This document shows positions 24,590 through 33,240 of a DNA stretch of 64,000 bases, piece after piece. Each line of letters starts with the position of its first letter. Position 1 is the first letter of the stretch. Origin of the DNA: Sutcliffiella horikoshii (lineage in GTDB: Bacteria; Bacillota; Bacilli; Bacillales; Bacillaceae_I); contig KV440964.1 in the NCBI GenBank assembly GCA_001636495.1, positions 2,496,666 to 2,560,665 on the forward strand, written 5' to 3'. The notes beneath the pieces were generated by a model. The model had not been told where the DNA came from, made no database searches, and was given only the letters and a program-made list of their open reading frames with translations. The position numbers were made by a program, and so were the translations under genes.

Positions 24590-25579
24590 TTGGGCAGAAA
24601 AGTCCTTTTGTTTGCTGACTTTGGAATAGATGATATTATGGCTATCATTTACGCTTACCATGAGAAACACGTGGACATCGTTGGTGTGGTTGCCGAATAC
24701 GGAAATGTAAATAAAAGAACCGCCATCCGAAATGCTAAATATATTCAGAGAAACACAGGCAGGTATGATGTTCCTCTAATTGGAGGGGCGGAAAGGTCCA
24801 TGATCGGCGACCCTCCCATCTACTATCCTGAAGTTCATGGACCGGAAGGGTTCGGAGGGTATGTGCTTCCTGAGGATTTTGAGGAAACGGACAATGTATT
24901 TGAAAATTTTCATCAGATATATGAAATTATAGAAAAATACGCAGGGGAAATAACCATCGTCTGTGTAGGAAGACTAACTTCTCTTGCCACCTCATTCATT
25001 CTCTATCCCGAGACGGTCGCAAAGGTGAAGGAGATTTTCGTCATGGGAGGTACATTCAACTTCCCTGGGAATGTCACTCCAGTAGCAGAAGCAAACATTT
25101 TTGGAGATCCGTATGCTGCGAATATCGTATTTAATTATGCAGAAAAACTCACGATCTTTCCGCTTAACGTGACACAACAAGCCATTTTGACAGCAGACAT
25201 GGTGAATTATATTGATAAAATCAATAGAGAAAAAAACAACCCCTTAGGTATGATCATTAAGCCGATGATGGATTATTATTGGCAGTTTTATAAATCCCAG
25301 ATACCGACCATTCCAGGTGCACCCCTACATGACGTAGTAACATTATGGGGTGTATTTAATGAAGAAGAGATACTGTATGAAATAAAACCAGTAAGGATTG
25401 TGACTTCGGGAGGTCCTGCATTCGGCCAAACCATCGGTGATTTCCGGAATTTTGTACAGTTGGCTGAGTATCCTGTTCATAGAATAGCAATGGAATTCAA
25501 CTACACCACATTTATCAACCGTGTGATGGAAGTATTAACAGAAGAACTAAATAATAACAACATTCAAGCCGACCGATAA
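24590..25579 (+). CDS. Inosine/uridine-preferring nucleoside hydrolase family protein with altered metal motif
   Basis: 330 residues. Fold features are clear: VGRLTSLA, FVMGGTFNFPGNVTPVAEANIFGDPYAA, and the C-terminal APLHDVVTLW with its Ca2+-binding Asp. The N-terminal hallmark DTDPGxDD is instead FADFGIDD: the first Asp, a calcium ligand and part of the catalytic site, is replaced by Phe, though the following D-x3-DD are kept. Ribohydrolase activity is therefore doubtful. TTG 24590 lies seven bases after AGGAGGG; ATG 24584 is too close to it. Single gene. Confidence 0.85.
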   Translation: MGRKVLLFADFGIDDIMAIIYAYHEKHVDIVGVVAEYGNVNKRTAIRNAKYIQRNTGRYDVPLIGGAERSMIGDPPIYYPEVHGPEGFGGYVLPEDFEETDNVFENFHQIYEIIEKYAGEITIVCVGRLTSLATSFILYPETVAKVKEIFVMGGTFNFPGNVTPVAEANIFGDPYAANIVFNYAEKLTIFPLNVTQQAILTADMVNYIDKINREKNNPLGMIIKPMMDYYWQFYKSQIPTIPGAPLHDVVTLWGVFNEEEILYEIKPVRIVTSGGPAFGQTIGDFRNFVQLAEYPVHRIAMEFNYTTFINRVMEVLTEELNNNNIQADR

Positions 25580-25629
25580 AATTAAAAAAGTAAGGCTTTT
25601 TTTGTTTAAGAATTAGAAAGCAGATAATT

Positions 25630-25745
25630 CTGTTGACTTCCGTTCCAGGCGCTTCGCTTGCCTGCGGGCGGTCTGTGAGCCTCCTCACCTCACCTGTCCC
25701 TTCCTCCCGCGGGCGTCTACGCGCCTTACACTCCAATCAACAAGG
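25630..25745 (-). repeat. GC-rich palindromic repeat, subfamily R, copy 1
   Basis: Runs CTGTTGACTTCCGTTCCAGG ... CTCCAATCAACAAG. It is the reverse-oriented counterpart of subfamily P (ATTGGAG arm, GGCTCAC core) with a different core. A very similar copy lies at 53729-53858. Both have AGAAAG...TATAATT-like sequence on the left. It sits in the 440-base gap between the nucleoside-hydrolase-like gene and the ger operon. Confidence 0.8.
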
Positions 25746-25825
25746 TGACTTCATTCATCTAAAAATTAACGAATAGCGATTTAAGCTAGCTATTTGGAAA
25801 AGCATTAACTTTTAGTTTTCGTAAT

Positions 25826-25950
25826 TTCTAGCTGTGGATTGGAGCAAATGGCGAAGACTCCAGCCGAGGAGGCTCAAGATTGTCGCCCGCGGAAAGCGCA
25901 GCCATTTGCGGAAAGGAACAGCGGTGATACACCAAATAACTAAAATTTTA
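25826..25950 (+). repeat. GC-rich palindromic repeat, subfamily P, copy 2 (core shortened)
   Basis: TAGCTGTGGATTGGAGCAAA ... GCCATTTGCGGAAAGGAACA with the tail GTGATACACCAAATAACTAA, as in copy 1 at 21163. Part of the core between AGACTCCAGC and CGAGGAGGCTC is missing. It follows an R-type copy by 80 bases in opposite orientation. Confidence 0.8.
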
Positions 25951-26020
25951 CCGCCATTCATAATCTAGGTTAGATTGGTAACCCTACTATTGAATGCCGA
26001 AAAATGGAAGGGTGTTGGTG

Positions 26021-27493
26021 GTGAAAGAGAACAGTCTTTCAACCTATAACGTAGAAGAGCTTATAGACTTCCTGAAAAATACCTTTCAAAATAGTCCGGA
26101 TCTTCACTTTTATGAACTGAAAAGAAAAGAAACCCCTTTACTTTTTATCTATTTGAAGAACCTCGTGGACTTCCAGGCACTTAATACGACTATTCTTCCT
26201 GCCATTCTAGAGTTTCCGGAGGATTCCCCTTTACGGATGGATGAAGTTATTTATAAACTACCTTCTACACAATCGATTTTGACGCATGATAAAAAAGAAG
26301 TGGTAAATAAACTTCTTGATGGGCAGGTGTTTTTATTCTCTCCAGGTGGTGAGAATGGCATCTTAATCAATGTGGCGAAGAAAGTGGAACGGGGCCTTGA
26401 AAAAGCGGAAACAGAATCGCTGGTCTTCGGGCCGAAAATCTCCTTCACTGAATCCTTGAGCACCAATATAAGCATAATCAGGCAGAATATTTTATCAGAG
26501 GACCTGTGTACAGAAAAGCTTGGAGTTGGCAATCGAAATGAAACCGAAATAAGGCTTGTGTACTTGAAAGGAATGGCTGACAAGGAAATGGTCGAGTCAA
26601 TCAAGGAGAAAATCAATTCCCTTGAGGTGGACGATATCCTCGATACCTCTGTATTGGCACAGCTAATAGAAGATAATAGCTATTCCATTTTCCCGCAATT
26701 CGTCCAAACAGAACTCCCGGACAGGGTAACTTACAGCGTGGAAAGGGGCATGGTTGCCGTTTTTGTAGATAGAAGCCCAATGGTTCTTTTGGGGCCAGCA
26801 TCTCTCTTTAACTTTTTTGAGTCCACAGAAGACGTTTATATGCGATGGAATATGGGAAGCTTTATCAGGTTCTTGAGGTATGTAACCATGTTTTTGTCTG
26901 TCATTTTAACACCGGCATATGTTGCTATCATCACCTATCATTATGAAATGATCCCATCGACATTGCTTGTTTCACTTGGAGAATCTCGTTCCAAAGTTCC
27001 TTTCACCCCCATTTTTGAAGCCTTGCTACTAGAAATAATGATTGAACTTCTCCGAGAAGCGGGTGCGAGACTTCCTACAAAGGTAGGTCAAACAATGGGT
27101 ATTGTAGGTGGTATTGTGCTTGGACAAGCAGCAGTGGAAGCTGGATTTACGAGCAATATATTAATCATTGTTGTAGCCTTAAGTGCGTTGGGATCCTTTA
27201 CAGCGCCGAGTTATCTTATGGGAACGGCTGTACGAGTGACAAGGTTCCCAATTCTAATTCTGGCAGGTGTTTGGGGTGGGATAGGGATCAGTCTCGGTTT
27301 GTGTTTTCTGCTAATCCATCTAATCCGGCTAACTAGTATTGGAAAACCTTATCTTCAGCCTGTTTATCCTTTTAATCTGGATCATGCTAAAAATACACTT
27401 TTACGACTTCCTATTGATCTCATAAGGAAAAATCCTAAAAAGAGAAACTTTTTCAGCTTCCGAGACAATATCTCAAAAGACATAGATGAATAA
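26021..27493 (+). CDS. Spore germination protein, GerA/GerKA family (receptor A subunit)
   Basis: 490-residue A subunit of a Ger-type germinant receptor in the spore inner membrane. A soluble N-terminal half (about 1-240, with ETEIRLVYLKGMADKEMV and VERGMVAVFVDRSPMVLLGP) is followed by several membrane segments (LRYVTMFLSVILTPAYVAI onward) and the conserved EIMIELLREAGARLPTKVGQ and SYLMGTAVRVTRFPILI. The A subunit helps form the ligand-gated ion-release channel with B and C. GTG 26021 lies eight bases after GGAAGGG; an ATG at 25994 has no site. First gene of a three-gene operon. Forespore sigma-G control is expected but no convincing promoter was found. Confidence 0.92.
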   Translation: MKENSLSTYNVEELIDFLKNTFQNSPDLHFYELKRKETPLLFIYLKNLVDFQALNTTILPAILEFPEDSPLRMDEVIYKLPSTQSILTHDKKEVVNKLLDGQVFLFSPGGENGILINVAKKVERGLEKAETESLVFGPKISFTESLSTNISIIRQNILSEDLCTEKLGVGNRNETEIRLVYLKGMADKEMVESIKEKINSLEVDDILDTSVLAQLIEDNSYSIFPQFVQTELPDRVTYSVERGMVAVFVDRSPMVLLGPASLFNFFESTEDVYMRWNMGSFIRFLRYVTMFLSVILTPAYVAIITYHYEMIPSTLLVSLGESRSKVPFTPIFEALLLEIMIELLREAGARLPTKVGQTMGIVGGIVLGQAAVEAGFTSNILIIVVALSALGSFTAPSYLMGTAVRVTRFPILILAGVWGGIGISLGLCFLLIHLIRLTSIGKPYLQPVYPFNLDHAKNTLLRLPIDLIRKNPKKRNFFSFRDNISKDIDE

Positions 27494-27502
27494 GGTGGAG
27501 AA

Positions 27503-28612
27503 ATGAATACCCCTACTATTACCAAGAAGCCTATTCTATTTTCGGCTTATCTGATTTTCTTTATTGTCCATACGAATCAAACGGGTGTGGGGATTGCTGG
27601 AATTCAACGGGTTATCTTCCTCGAAGCCCGACAGGATGCGTGGCTTTCCATTATTTTAAGTTATGTGGGTATGGCAGTCGTAGTTTTTGCCATGTGCTAT
27701 ATACTTAAGTCATTTCACCATTTGGACCTGTTTGAAATTCACCAGCTACTATTCGGCAAATGGGTCGGTACCTTGTTAAATCTGATCATTGTGCTGTACC
27801 TCCTGGCAGGATTGTTGTCGATTGTTTTAAATTATACGGAAATTGTACAGGCATGGGTGTTTCCTGACCTGCAGACCTGGGCTATCGCTGCCATTCTCCT
27901 GATTGTCACCATTTATGGTGTTTTCGGGGGGATTAAAACAATAGTGGGGGTAAGCTTTTTAGGGTTCTTTCTAACAATATGGTTAGTATTCATGCTAATC
28001 GTGCCCATTCGTTATATGGATTGGACAAATTTTCTTCCGATACTTGAAGCATCTCCAAAAGAAGTGTTGAAAGGCGCCTATAAAACATCCTTTACTGTTT
28101 TAGGGTTGGAAATGTTGTACTTTACCTATCCATATATTCGGGAAAAAGAGAAAGTACACAAATTTGCCCAGCTGGGTGTGTTCTTTACTTTCCTGTTAAT
28201 TTTAGCAGTATCGTTTGTGGCAATCGGATATTATAGCGGAGAGCAATTGGAGAAAACCATTTGGGCAACCTTATCCATGTTTAAGATTGTTCAGTTTCCA
28301 AACCTAGAGAGGTTTGAGTTCCTCGCTGTATCCTTATGGCTCGTCATCATCCTACCAAATACATTGTTTATGCTTTGGGCAGCGTCTAAAGGGATGAAGA
28401 GAATATTTCATAAAAAACAAAAGGTCTTAGTATTCATCTGTAGTGGCTTGGTTCTAGGAGGTACCTTCTTTTTCAATAAACGAATCTTGATTAATGAGTT
28501 TGTTGATTTTGTAGGGGTGTTTGGTTTTTATGCAATCTTCGTTTATTCCATTGTTCTATCTGGGGTCGTGTTTATTCGTAACAAAGTCCGTTCAGGGAGG
28601 CTGTCAGGATGA
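27503..28612 (+). CDS. Spore germination permease, GerAB/GerKB family (receptor B subunit)
   Basis: 369-residue integral membrane protein with about ten helices in the amino acid permease-like (APC) fold; B subunits carry the germinant-binding pocket. It starts after GGTGGAG nine bases from the A subunit stop. Features: early HTNQTGVGIAGIQRVIFLEA and later GGIKTIVGVSFLGFF. The stop overlaps the start of the C subunit (ATGA). Which germinant is sensed cannot be told from sequence. Confidence 0.92.
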   Translation: MNTPTITKKPILFSAYLIFFIVHTNQTGVGIAGIQRVIFLEARQDAWLSIILSYVGMAVVVFAMCYILKSFHHLDLFEIHQLLFGKWVGTLLNLIIVLYLLAGLLSIVLNYTEIVQAWVFPDLQTWAIAAILLIVTIYGVFGGIKTIVGVSFLGFFLTIWLVFMLIVPIRYMDWTNFLPILEASPKEVLKGAYKTSFTVLGLEMLYFTYPYIREKEKVHKFAQLGVFFTFLLILAVSFVAIGYYSGEQLEKTIWATLSMFKIVQFPNLERFEFLAVSLWLVIILPNTLFMLWAASKGMKRIFHKKQKVLVFICSGLVLGGTFFFNKRILINEFVDFVGVFGFYAIFVYSIVLSGVVFIRNKVRSGRLSG

Positions 28613-29733
28613 AAAGAATGATATGGCTTTGTCTTATTGTACTTGTAAGCGGATGTGTCAACCAGAAGCCTTTAGAGGAACTCGGGCTTGTTACAGCAAT
28701 TGGATATGATAAAGAAAATGGACTTTTGAAAGGATCTATTGTCTATTATGAATTTGATCCTCTGCACCCAAACAATACAAAGATGGTCACGTCGCTTGCC
28801 AATACCAGTAAAGGGATTAGACAAAAGGAAAATCTATCATCAAGCAGGAGGCTTGTCTCCGGTCAATTGAGGGTTGCGGTTTATGGAAGGGAGCTTGCCG
28901 AGGAGGGGATTATCTCTATTATTGATACCCTTTCGAGAGATGCAGAAGTCGGAACCATGTCCTACTTGGCGGTTAGTTCTATCCCTGCGCATGAGCTAAT
29001 GACGTATTCCCAAAATTCTAAGGATGTCACCAACGCAGGCACCTACCTATATAATCTCATTGGGCAAAATGTAAAAGCAGAATCACTCATATCTCCTACC
29101 TTACATGAATTCTTACAATGCTATTACAGTGAAGGGCGAGACCCGGTTTTGCCTTTATTGAATTTCAAGGAAGACACAATTGTAATAGAAGGACTCTCGT
29201 TATTTCAGGATGATATGGTCGTTGGAGAGATGGATACAGAGTCCGCCTTTTATCTGAAATTGTTGTTAGAACCATATGATGCAGGAAATGTAGAGGTGAG
29301 TCTTCCAAAAGAGCAGGTCAGTGAGTACATTCTTTCGAAAAACAACAAAGAAGCGGACACTGTGCATGTTTCTCTAGATCACTTAAGAAGCAAAACAGAT
29401 ATTAAATTATTGGAAATAGAAAAACCAACATTCACCATCTATTCAAAGGTCATGACAAGAATGCAGGAAATTACGGAAGACTATGACTTGGGCAATCCGG
29501 AGGCATTAAAAAAGATGGAAGATTCAATCAGTCTGGAAATGGAGCGTCAATTGAAGGGGATGATTGAAAGCTTTATAGAGGTTGGAGCTGATCCGGTTGG
29601 TTTCGGCAACTATTATCGTGCAAAGGTAGGCTACGATTCCTTCAACAAGGAAGAATGGAGGAACCTGTATCAGAATATGGAGGTTGCTATTGACATAGAT
29701 GTTGAAATCTTGCGCACAGGTGTTATGGATTAA
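28609..29733 (+). CDS. Spore germination lipoprotein, GerAC/GerKC family (receptor C subunit)
   Basis: 374 residues. The signal peptide ends in the lipobox LVSGC with Cys16 lipidated, anchoring the protein on the outer face of the spore inner membrane. Conserved segments are ELGLVTAIGYD, SSRRLVSGQLRVAVYGRELAEEG, TAGTYL-like GTYLYNLIG, and the C-terminal GADPVGFGNYYRAKVGY. ATGA overlap with the B gene. It completes the A-B-C order; no D subunit is seen. Confidence 0.92.
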   Translation: MKRMIWLCLIVLVSGCVNQKPLEELGLVTAIGYDKENGLLKGSIVYYEFDPLHPNNTKMVTSLANTSKGIRQKENLSSSRRLVSGQLRVAVYGRELAEEGIISIIDTLSRDAEVGTMSYLAVSSIPAHELMTYSQNSKDVTNAGTYLYNLIGQNVKAESLISPTLHEFLQCYYSEGRDPVLPLLNFKEDTIVIEGLSLFQDDMVVGEMDTESAFYLKLLLEPYDAGNVEVSLPKEQVSEYILSKNNKEADTVHVSLDHLRSKTDIKLLEIEKPTFTIYSKVMTRMQEITEDYDLGNPEALKKMEDSISLEMERQLKGMIESFIEVGADPVGFGNYYRAKVGYDSFNKEEWRNLYQNMEVAIDIDVEILRTGVMD

Positions 29734-29785
29734 TAGGGAAGAAAAAGCGGAACTCCTTACCCCCTTCTTAATTTTTTCTAATATT

Positions 29786-29812
29786 TGAAACTTTTCCCTT
29801 CAGGTGTACGTC
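29786..29812 (+). promoter_or_regulatory. Candidate ECF-sigma (sigma-M/W/X type) promoter of the VWA-MoxR-ABC operon
   Basis: TGAAAC (29786-29791), then CTTTTCC-type T-rich spacer, then CGTC (29809-29812) with a 17-base gap. This matches the bacillar ECF consensus TGAAAC-N16/17-CGTC/CGTA, closest to sigma-M. It lies 54 bases upstream of the GTG start at 29867 and no competing TATAAT is in the interval. Inferred: envelope-stress control of the whole operon. Confidence 0.65.
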
Positions 29813-29866
29813 TTAGATATAGTTATAGAAAAAAGAGAGACTGTTTAGACATAGGGGGAAGAAAAA

Positions 29867-32311
29867 GTGAAAACATTAGCGATACTGAAACACTGCGTGC
29901 TGTTGGTTATTATCAGCATGTTCATGTTTCCGACATTCACAGAAGCTGCAGCAAATTTAGAGGTGAAAGTGGAATACGGAGTGGATAATAAAGTCCAGAT
30001 GGGAAAAGGCCATCCTATCAGAATTGAAGTGATTAACAAAGGTGATGCAGTAAAAGGGGATTTTGTCATCTTTTCAAGTCCTACATATAATATGGCCGGA
30101 AGCTATGTCCTTCCGATTGAGTTGGAAGCAGGGAGTTCTAAAACTATCGAGCTTTCCGTAAAAGGGACTTCTGACCATTTTTCTTATGCATTCTCAGGTA
30201 CAAAAAATAACTACGTCCATTTCTATGAAGGTGGAGTAGAAAAAGGCAAGGAAATAAAGTTAACGGGTAATGTGAGTTCACAACCTAGATTCATCGGGGA
30301 AAACCGGGTGGTGTTGGGTGTCCTAAGCAACAACCATGATGCCGTCAACTTTTTAAAACTATTTAAATATCAATCTGAAAGCATGGAAATGCTAAATATA
30401 AACAAAGGTAATATTCCCGAAGAGTCTTTTGGGCTTGAAATGTTCGATATCATATTGGTCCATGACTTTCCGTTGTCAACATTAACATCTGAACAGCAGC
30501 AGGCAATAAAGGACTGGGTCCATAATGGCGGATCGCTAATGTTTGATACGAAAGTTGGGCTTGCCCAAGATCTTGGGGACCTTCAGGATTTTGTTCTTTT
30601 ACAACCAAAAGAGGAGACCACTATTTCGAAAATGAATCAGGAAAGTAACTTTCCCAACCTGCCGATTTTCACTGGAGAAATCTTGCAAAAAGATGCACTG
30701 GTAGTGACAAAGGACAAGGATACCCCAATCACTCTTCTGAAGACTGTGGGTACTGGAACAGTTACACAGATAACTGCTAATCTATCATCTCCTGTTTGGG
30801 GAGAGTGGAAGGAAGGGAACTCCTGGTGGACAAGTGTGCTTCAGAAAGCTACCTCGAAAACACCGAATTATTACAAGGCTTCTGCCATGGAGGAATTGTC
30901 TTACCAATTAAGTCCGATTGGGGAAGCATTTCCTGGTTCGATTGTTTCTGTACCCTTGTTGATTGGTGCTTTTATCGTCTATTTAATTCTTTTGATTCCC
31001 GTGCTTTATTTCATCTTGAAGAGGACCGACAAGCGGGAACAGGCTTGGTGGATCATTCCTGCAGTTGCCATTTTTACTAGTATAGCCGTATTTGGGATGG
31101 GGGCGAAGGATAGGATATCCGGGACACAGGTTAATGAAGCGAGTATTCTTATGCTGGATAATCAGACGGAAACCGTCAGTGGATATGGTGTTACCAGCAT
31201 ATTAACGAACAGTGGTGGCGATTATAAGCTGGAAACGAACAATCACGCTACACTCTTTCCGGTTATGTATGGATATAATGAAAATTTTGACATGATGAAA
31301 AAGTACGCATTTATCAATTCTACTTCAAAAGGGACAGATATTACGTTTAACGATGTAGAGTATTGGTCAACCCGTTCTAGTCTTGGTAATGTACATGATC
31401 TGCAAGTTGGGAAAGTTGAGTACGATATTTCTGTGAAAAACGGGAAAGTGCAAGGGACCGTTTCCAATCAGTTGACCTACGAACTAAAGGATGCTTTTCT
31501 TTTGTCAGGTAGAAATTCCGAAGTCCTTGGAGATATTAAGGCCGGAGAAACGGTAGATCTCGAATATGAATTATCTGGTGGAAACATAGCAAATGCGATG
31601 ACTGCACCTAATAATGCTTCTGCCACAAAAGTATTTCCGAAATTCACAAGCTATTATCATCAAGGCCCAGGTTCTAACCAGATTGAAAAACATGAGTTGG
31701 AAGATTATAAGAAGTTCCAGATGCTTGACCTTTTATTAAATAGGAAAGACATTTTTCTAATGGCCGATCAACCGATTATTGTCGGATATGTAACAGAAGG
31801 GTTGATGGAAGCTCAAGTGGATGGAAAATCAGCGAAATCCAATGCCACCCATCTTGTAGTAATTCCTGTTTCTATCAGCAACTCTGGTGGGGGAAGCTTC
31901 AGTTTTACGGAAGAACACCTTACACCAAGTTTGGCAATATCAGAAAATGCTTCCGGTATGATTCATCATAATGGACTCGATTTTGGCGAGCCGTATGTGT
32001 ATCTCGGGGGAGGAACGTATGATTTCAAATATACCTTGCCAGAAATGATAGATCTATCTAACGCCTTAACAATCAATGAAGTGAAATTAAAATTGCGGGC
32101 TAGAAACAGTGACTTGGAATATTTTGTAGTGAATCATAAAAAAGGGGAACTAGAACCCTTAGAGAATAAAGCTAGTATAACGTTAGAGGGAAATCTTGAA
32201 GACTATATCAGCGAGCAGGGAACCTTGGTATTAACCGTAAAGGTCATTGGTAATATGGATAGCGATATGCAAGTGCCGGGAGTTCAGGTAGAGGGAGAGT
32301 TAAAAGAATGA
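29867..32311 (+). CDS. Large exported/membrane protein heading the VWA-MoxR-ABC operon
   Basis: 814 residues, no family firmly recognised. A signal peptide (residues 1-27, ending FTEAAA) is followed by an extracytoplasmic beta-rich domain, then a Rossmann-like segment (about 145-230) with IILVHDFPLSTLTSEQQQAI and DWVHNGGSLMFDTK as in glutamine-amidotransferase-like or GldG-like domains. Two membrane helices lie near 360-383 and 392-412 with a short KRTDKREQ loop, and a second large domain of about 400 residues faces outside again. The start is GTG 29867 after GGGGGAAG. The last four bases overlap the ABC ATPase gene. Probably a substrate-binding or structural partner of that transporter. Confidence 0.75.
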   Translation: MKTLAILKHCVLLVIISMFMFPTFTEAAANLEVKVEYGVDNKVQMGKGHPIRIEVINKGDAVKGDFVIFSSPTYNMAGSYVLPIELEAGSSKTIELSVKGTSDHFSYAFSGTKNNYVHFYEGGVEKGKEIKLTGNVSSQPRFIGENRVVLGVLSNNHDAVNFLKLFKYQSESMEMLNINKGNIPEESFGLEMFDIILVHDFPLSTLTSEQQQAIKDWVHNGGSLMFDTKVGLAQDLGDLQDFVLLQPKEETTISKMNQESNFPNLPIFTGEILQKDALVVTKDKDTPITLLKTVGTGTVTQITANLSSPVWGEWKEGNSWWTSVLQKATSKTPNYYKASAMEELSYQLSPIGEAFPGSIVSVPLLIGAFIVYLILLIPVLYFILKRTDKREQAWWIIPAVAIFTSIAVFGMGAKDRISGTQVNEASILMLDNQTETVSGYGVTSILTNSGGDYKLETNNHATLFPVMYGYNENFDMMKKYAFINSTSKGTDITFNDVEYWSTRSSLGNVHDLQVGKVEYDISVKNGKVQGTVSNQLTYELKDAFLLSGRNSEVLGDIKAGETVDLEYELSGGNIANAMTAPNNASATKVFPKFTSYYHQGPGSNQIEKHELEDYKKFQMLDLLLNRKDIFLMADQPIIVGYVTEGLMEAQVDGKSAKSNATHLVVIPVSISNSGGGSFSFTEEHLTPSLAISENASGMIHHNGLDFGEPYVYLGGGTYDFKYTLPEMIDLSNALTINEVKLKLRARNSDLEYFVVNHKKGELEPLENKASITLEGNLEDYISEQGTLVLTVKVIGNMDSDMQVPGVQVEGELKE

Positions 32312-33240
32312 TAGAGACCGTTAATCTTACAAAAAAATATGGAAAGTTTACAGCGTTGGATTCATTGAATTTAAAGGTCGAAAAGGGAACCGTTTTTGGA
32401 TTTGTCGGTCATAATGGCGCGGGCAAATCAACAACTTTCTCCATTCTGTCCACCTTGCTCGCACCTACATCCGGGACCGCTTTTGTGAATGGGTATGATG
32501 TTACCAAGAATCCAAAAATGGTTCGTAAATTTATCGGCTATATGCCTGATTTCTTTGGTGTCTATGATCAATTCAAGACAGACGAATACCTCGATTTCTA
32601 TGGAGCAAGCTATGGTATTCCTTTGGCGGAAAGGCAGAAACTGATTCCGCAGCTTCTCGAGCTTGTAAATTTAACGGATAAAAAAGATGCCTATGTAGAT
32701 GTATTATCACGAGGAATGAAGCAGCGGCTATGCCTTGCAAGAGCATTGATACATGATCCGGAAGTGTTGATTTTGGATGAACCTGCATCCGGATTGGATC
32801 CAAGAGCAAGAATTGAAATGAGGGAAATTCTAAGAGAACTGAAGAACATGGGCAAAACAATCATGATTTCTTCCCACATACTCCCAGAGCTTGCTGAGAT
32901 GTGTGACGAGATTGGGGTCATCAATGGCGGAAAGCTGGTGGCAACGGGAAGGGTTGAAGAGATCCATCAACAGTTGCAGGCAAATAAAGTATTAAGGGTT
33001 CTAATACTTAAGGACTTGGAGAAGGCAATAAGCTACTTTGAGGATATTCCAACCGTATCAAATATCCAGGTCAGTGAGCAGCGAGAAAATCTAATCTCGT
33101 TCTCCTTTGAAGGGTCGGACGAAGAGCAAGTTGCTTTACTAAGGAATGCATTGGATTCTGGGGTGATGATTCTAAGCTTAAGCCAGGAAGAATCAAACCT
33201 TGAAGACATCTTCTTAGAAATTACAAAGGGTGTGGAATAA
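32308..33240 (+). CDS. ABC transporter ATP-binding protein (Gld/Nat type)
   Basis: 310 residues with Walker A GHNGAGKST, signature LSRGMKQR, Walker B VLILDEPASGLD and H-loop SSHIL, then a C-terminal regulatory tail of about 80 residues. CcmA/NatA/GldA-like class, normally paired with one ABC-2 permease. ATGA overlap with the preceding gene and one-base overlap (TAATG) with the permease gene show tight coupling. Transported substrate unknown. Confidence 0.9.
   Translation: MIETVNLTKKYGKFTALDSLNLKVEKGTVFGFVGHNGAGKSTTFSILSTLLAPTSGTAFVNGYDVTKNPKMVRKFIGYMPDFFGVYDQFKTDEYLDFYGASYGIPLAERQKLIPQLLELVNLTDKKDAYVDVLSRGMKQRLCLARALIHDPEVLILDEPASGLDPRARIEMREILRELKNMGKTIMISSHILPELAEMCDEIGVINGGKLVATGRVEEIHQQLQANKVLRVLILKDLEKAISYFEDIPTVSNIQVSEQRENLISFSFEGSDEEQVALLRNALDSGVMILSLSQEESNLEDIFLEITKGVE

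Noticed and set aside
25922-26020. Sigma-G promoter for the ger operon (CATAATC as -10)
   Set aside because: The -10 is imperfect and no G(A/C)ATA lies 17-18 bases upstream; part of the sequence belongs to the repeat.
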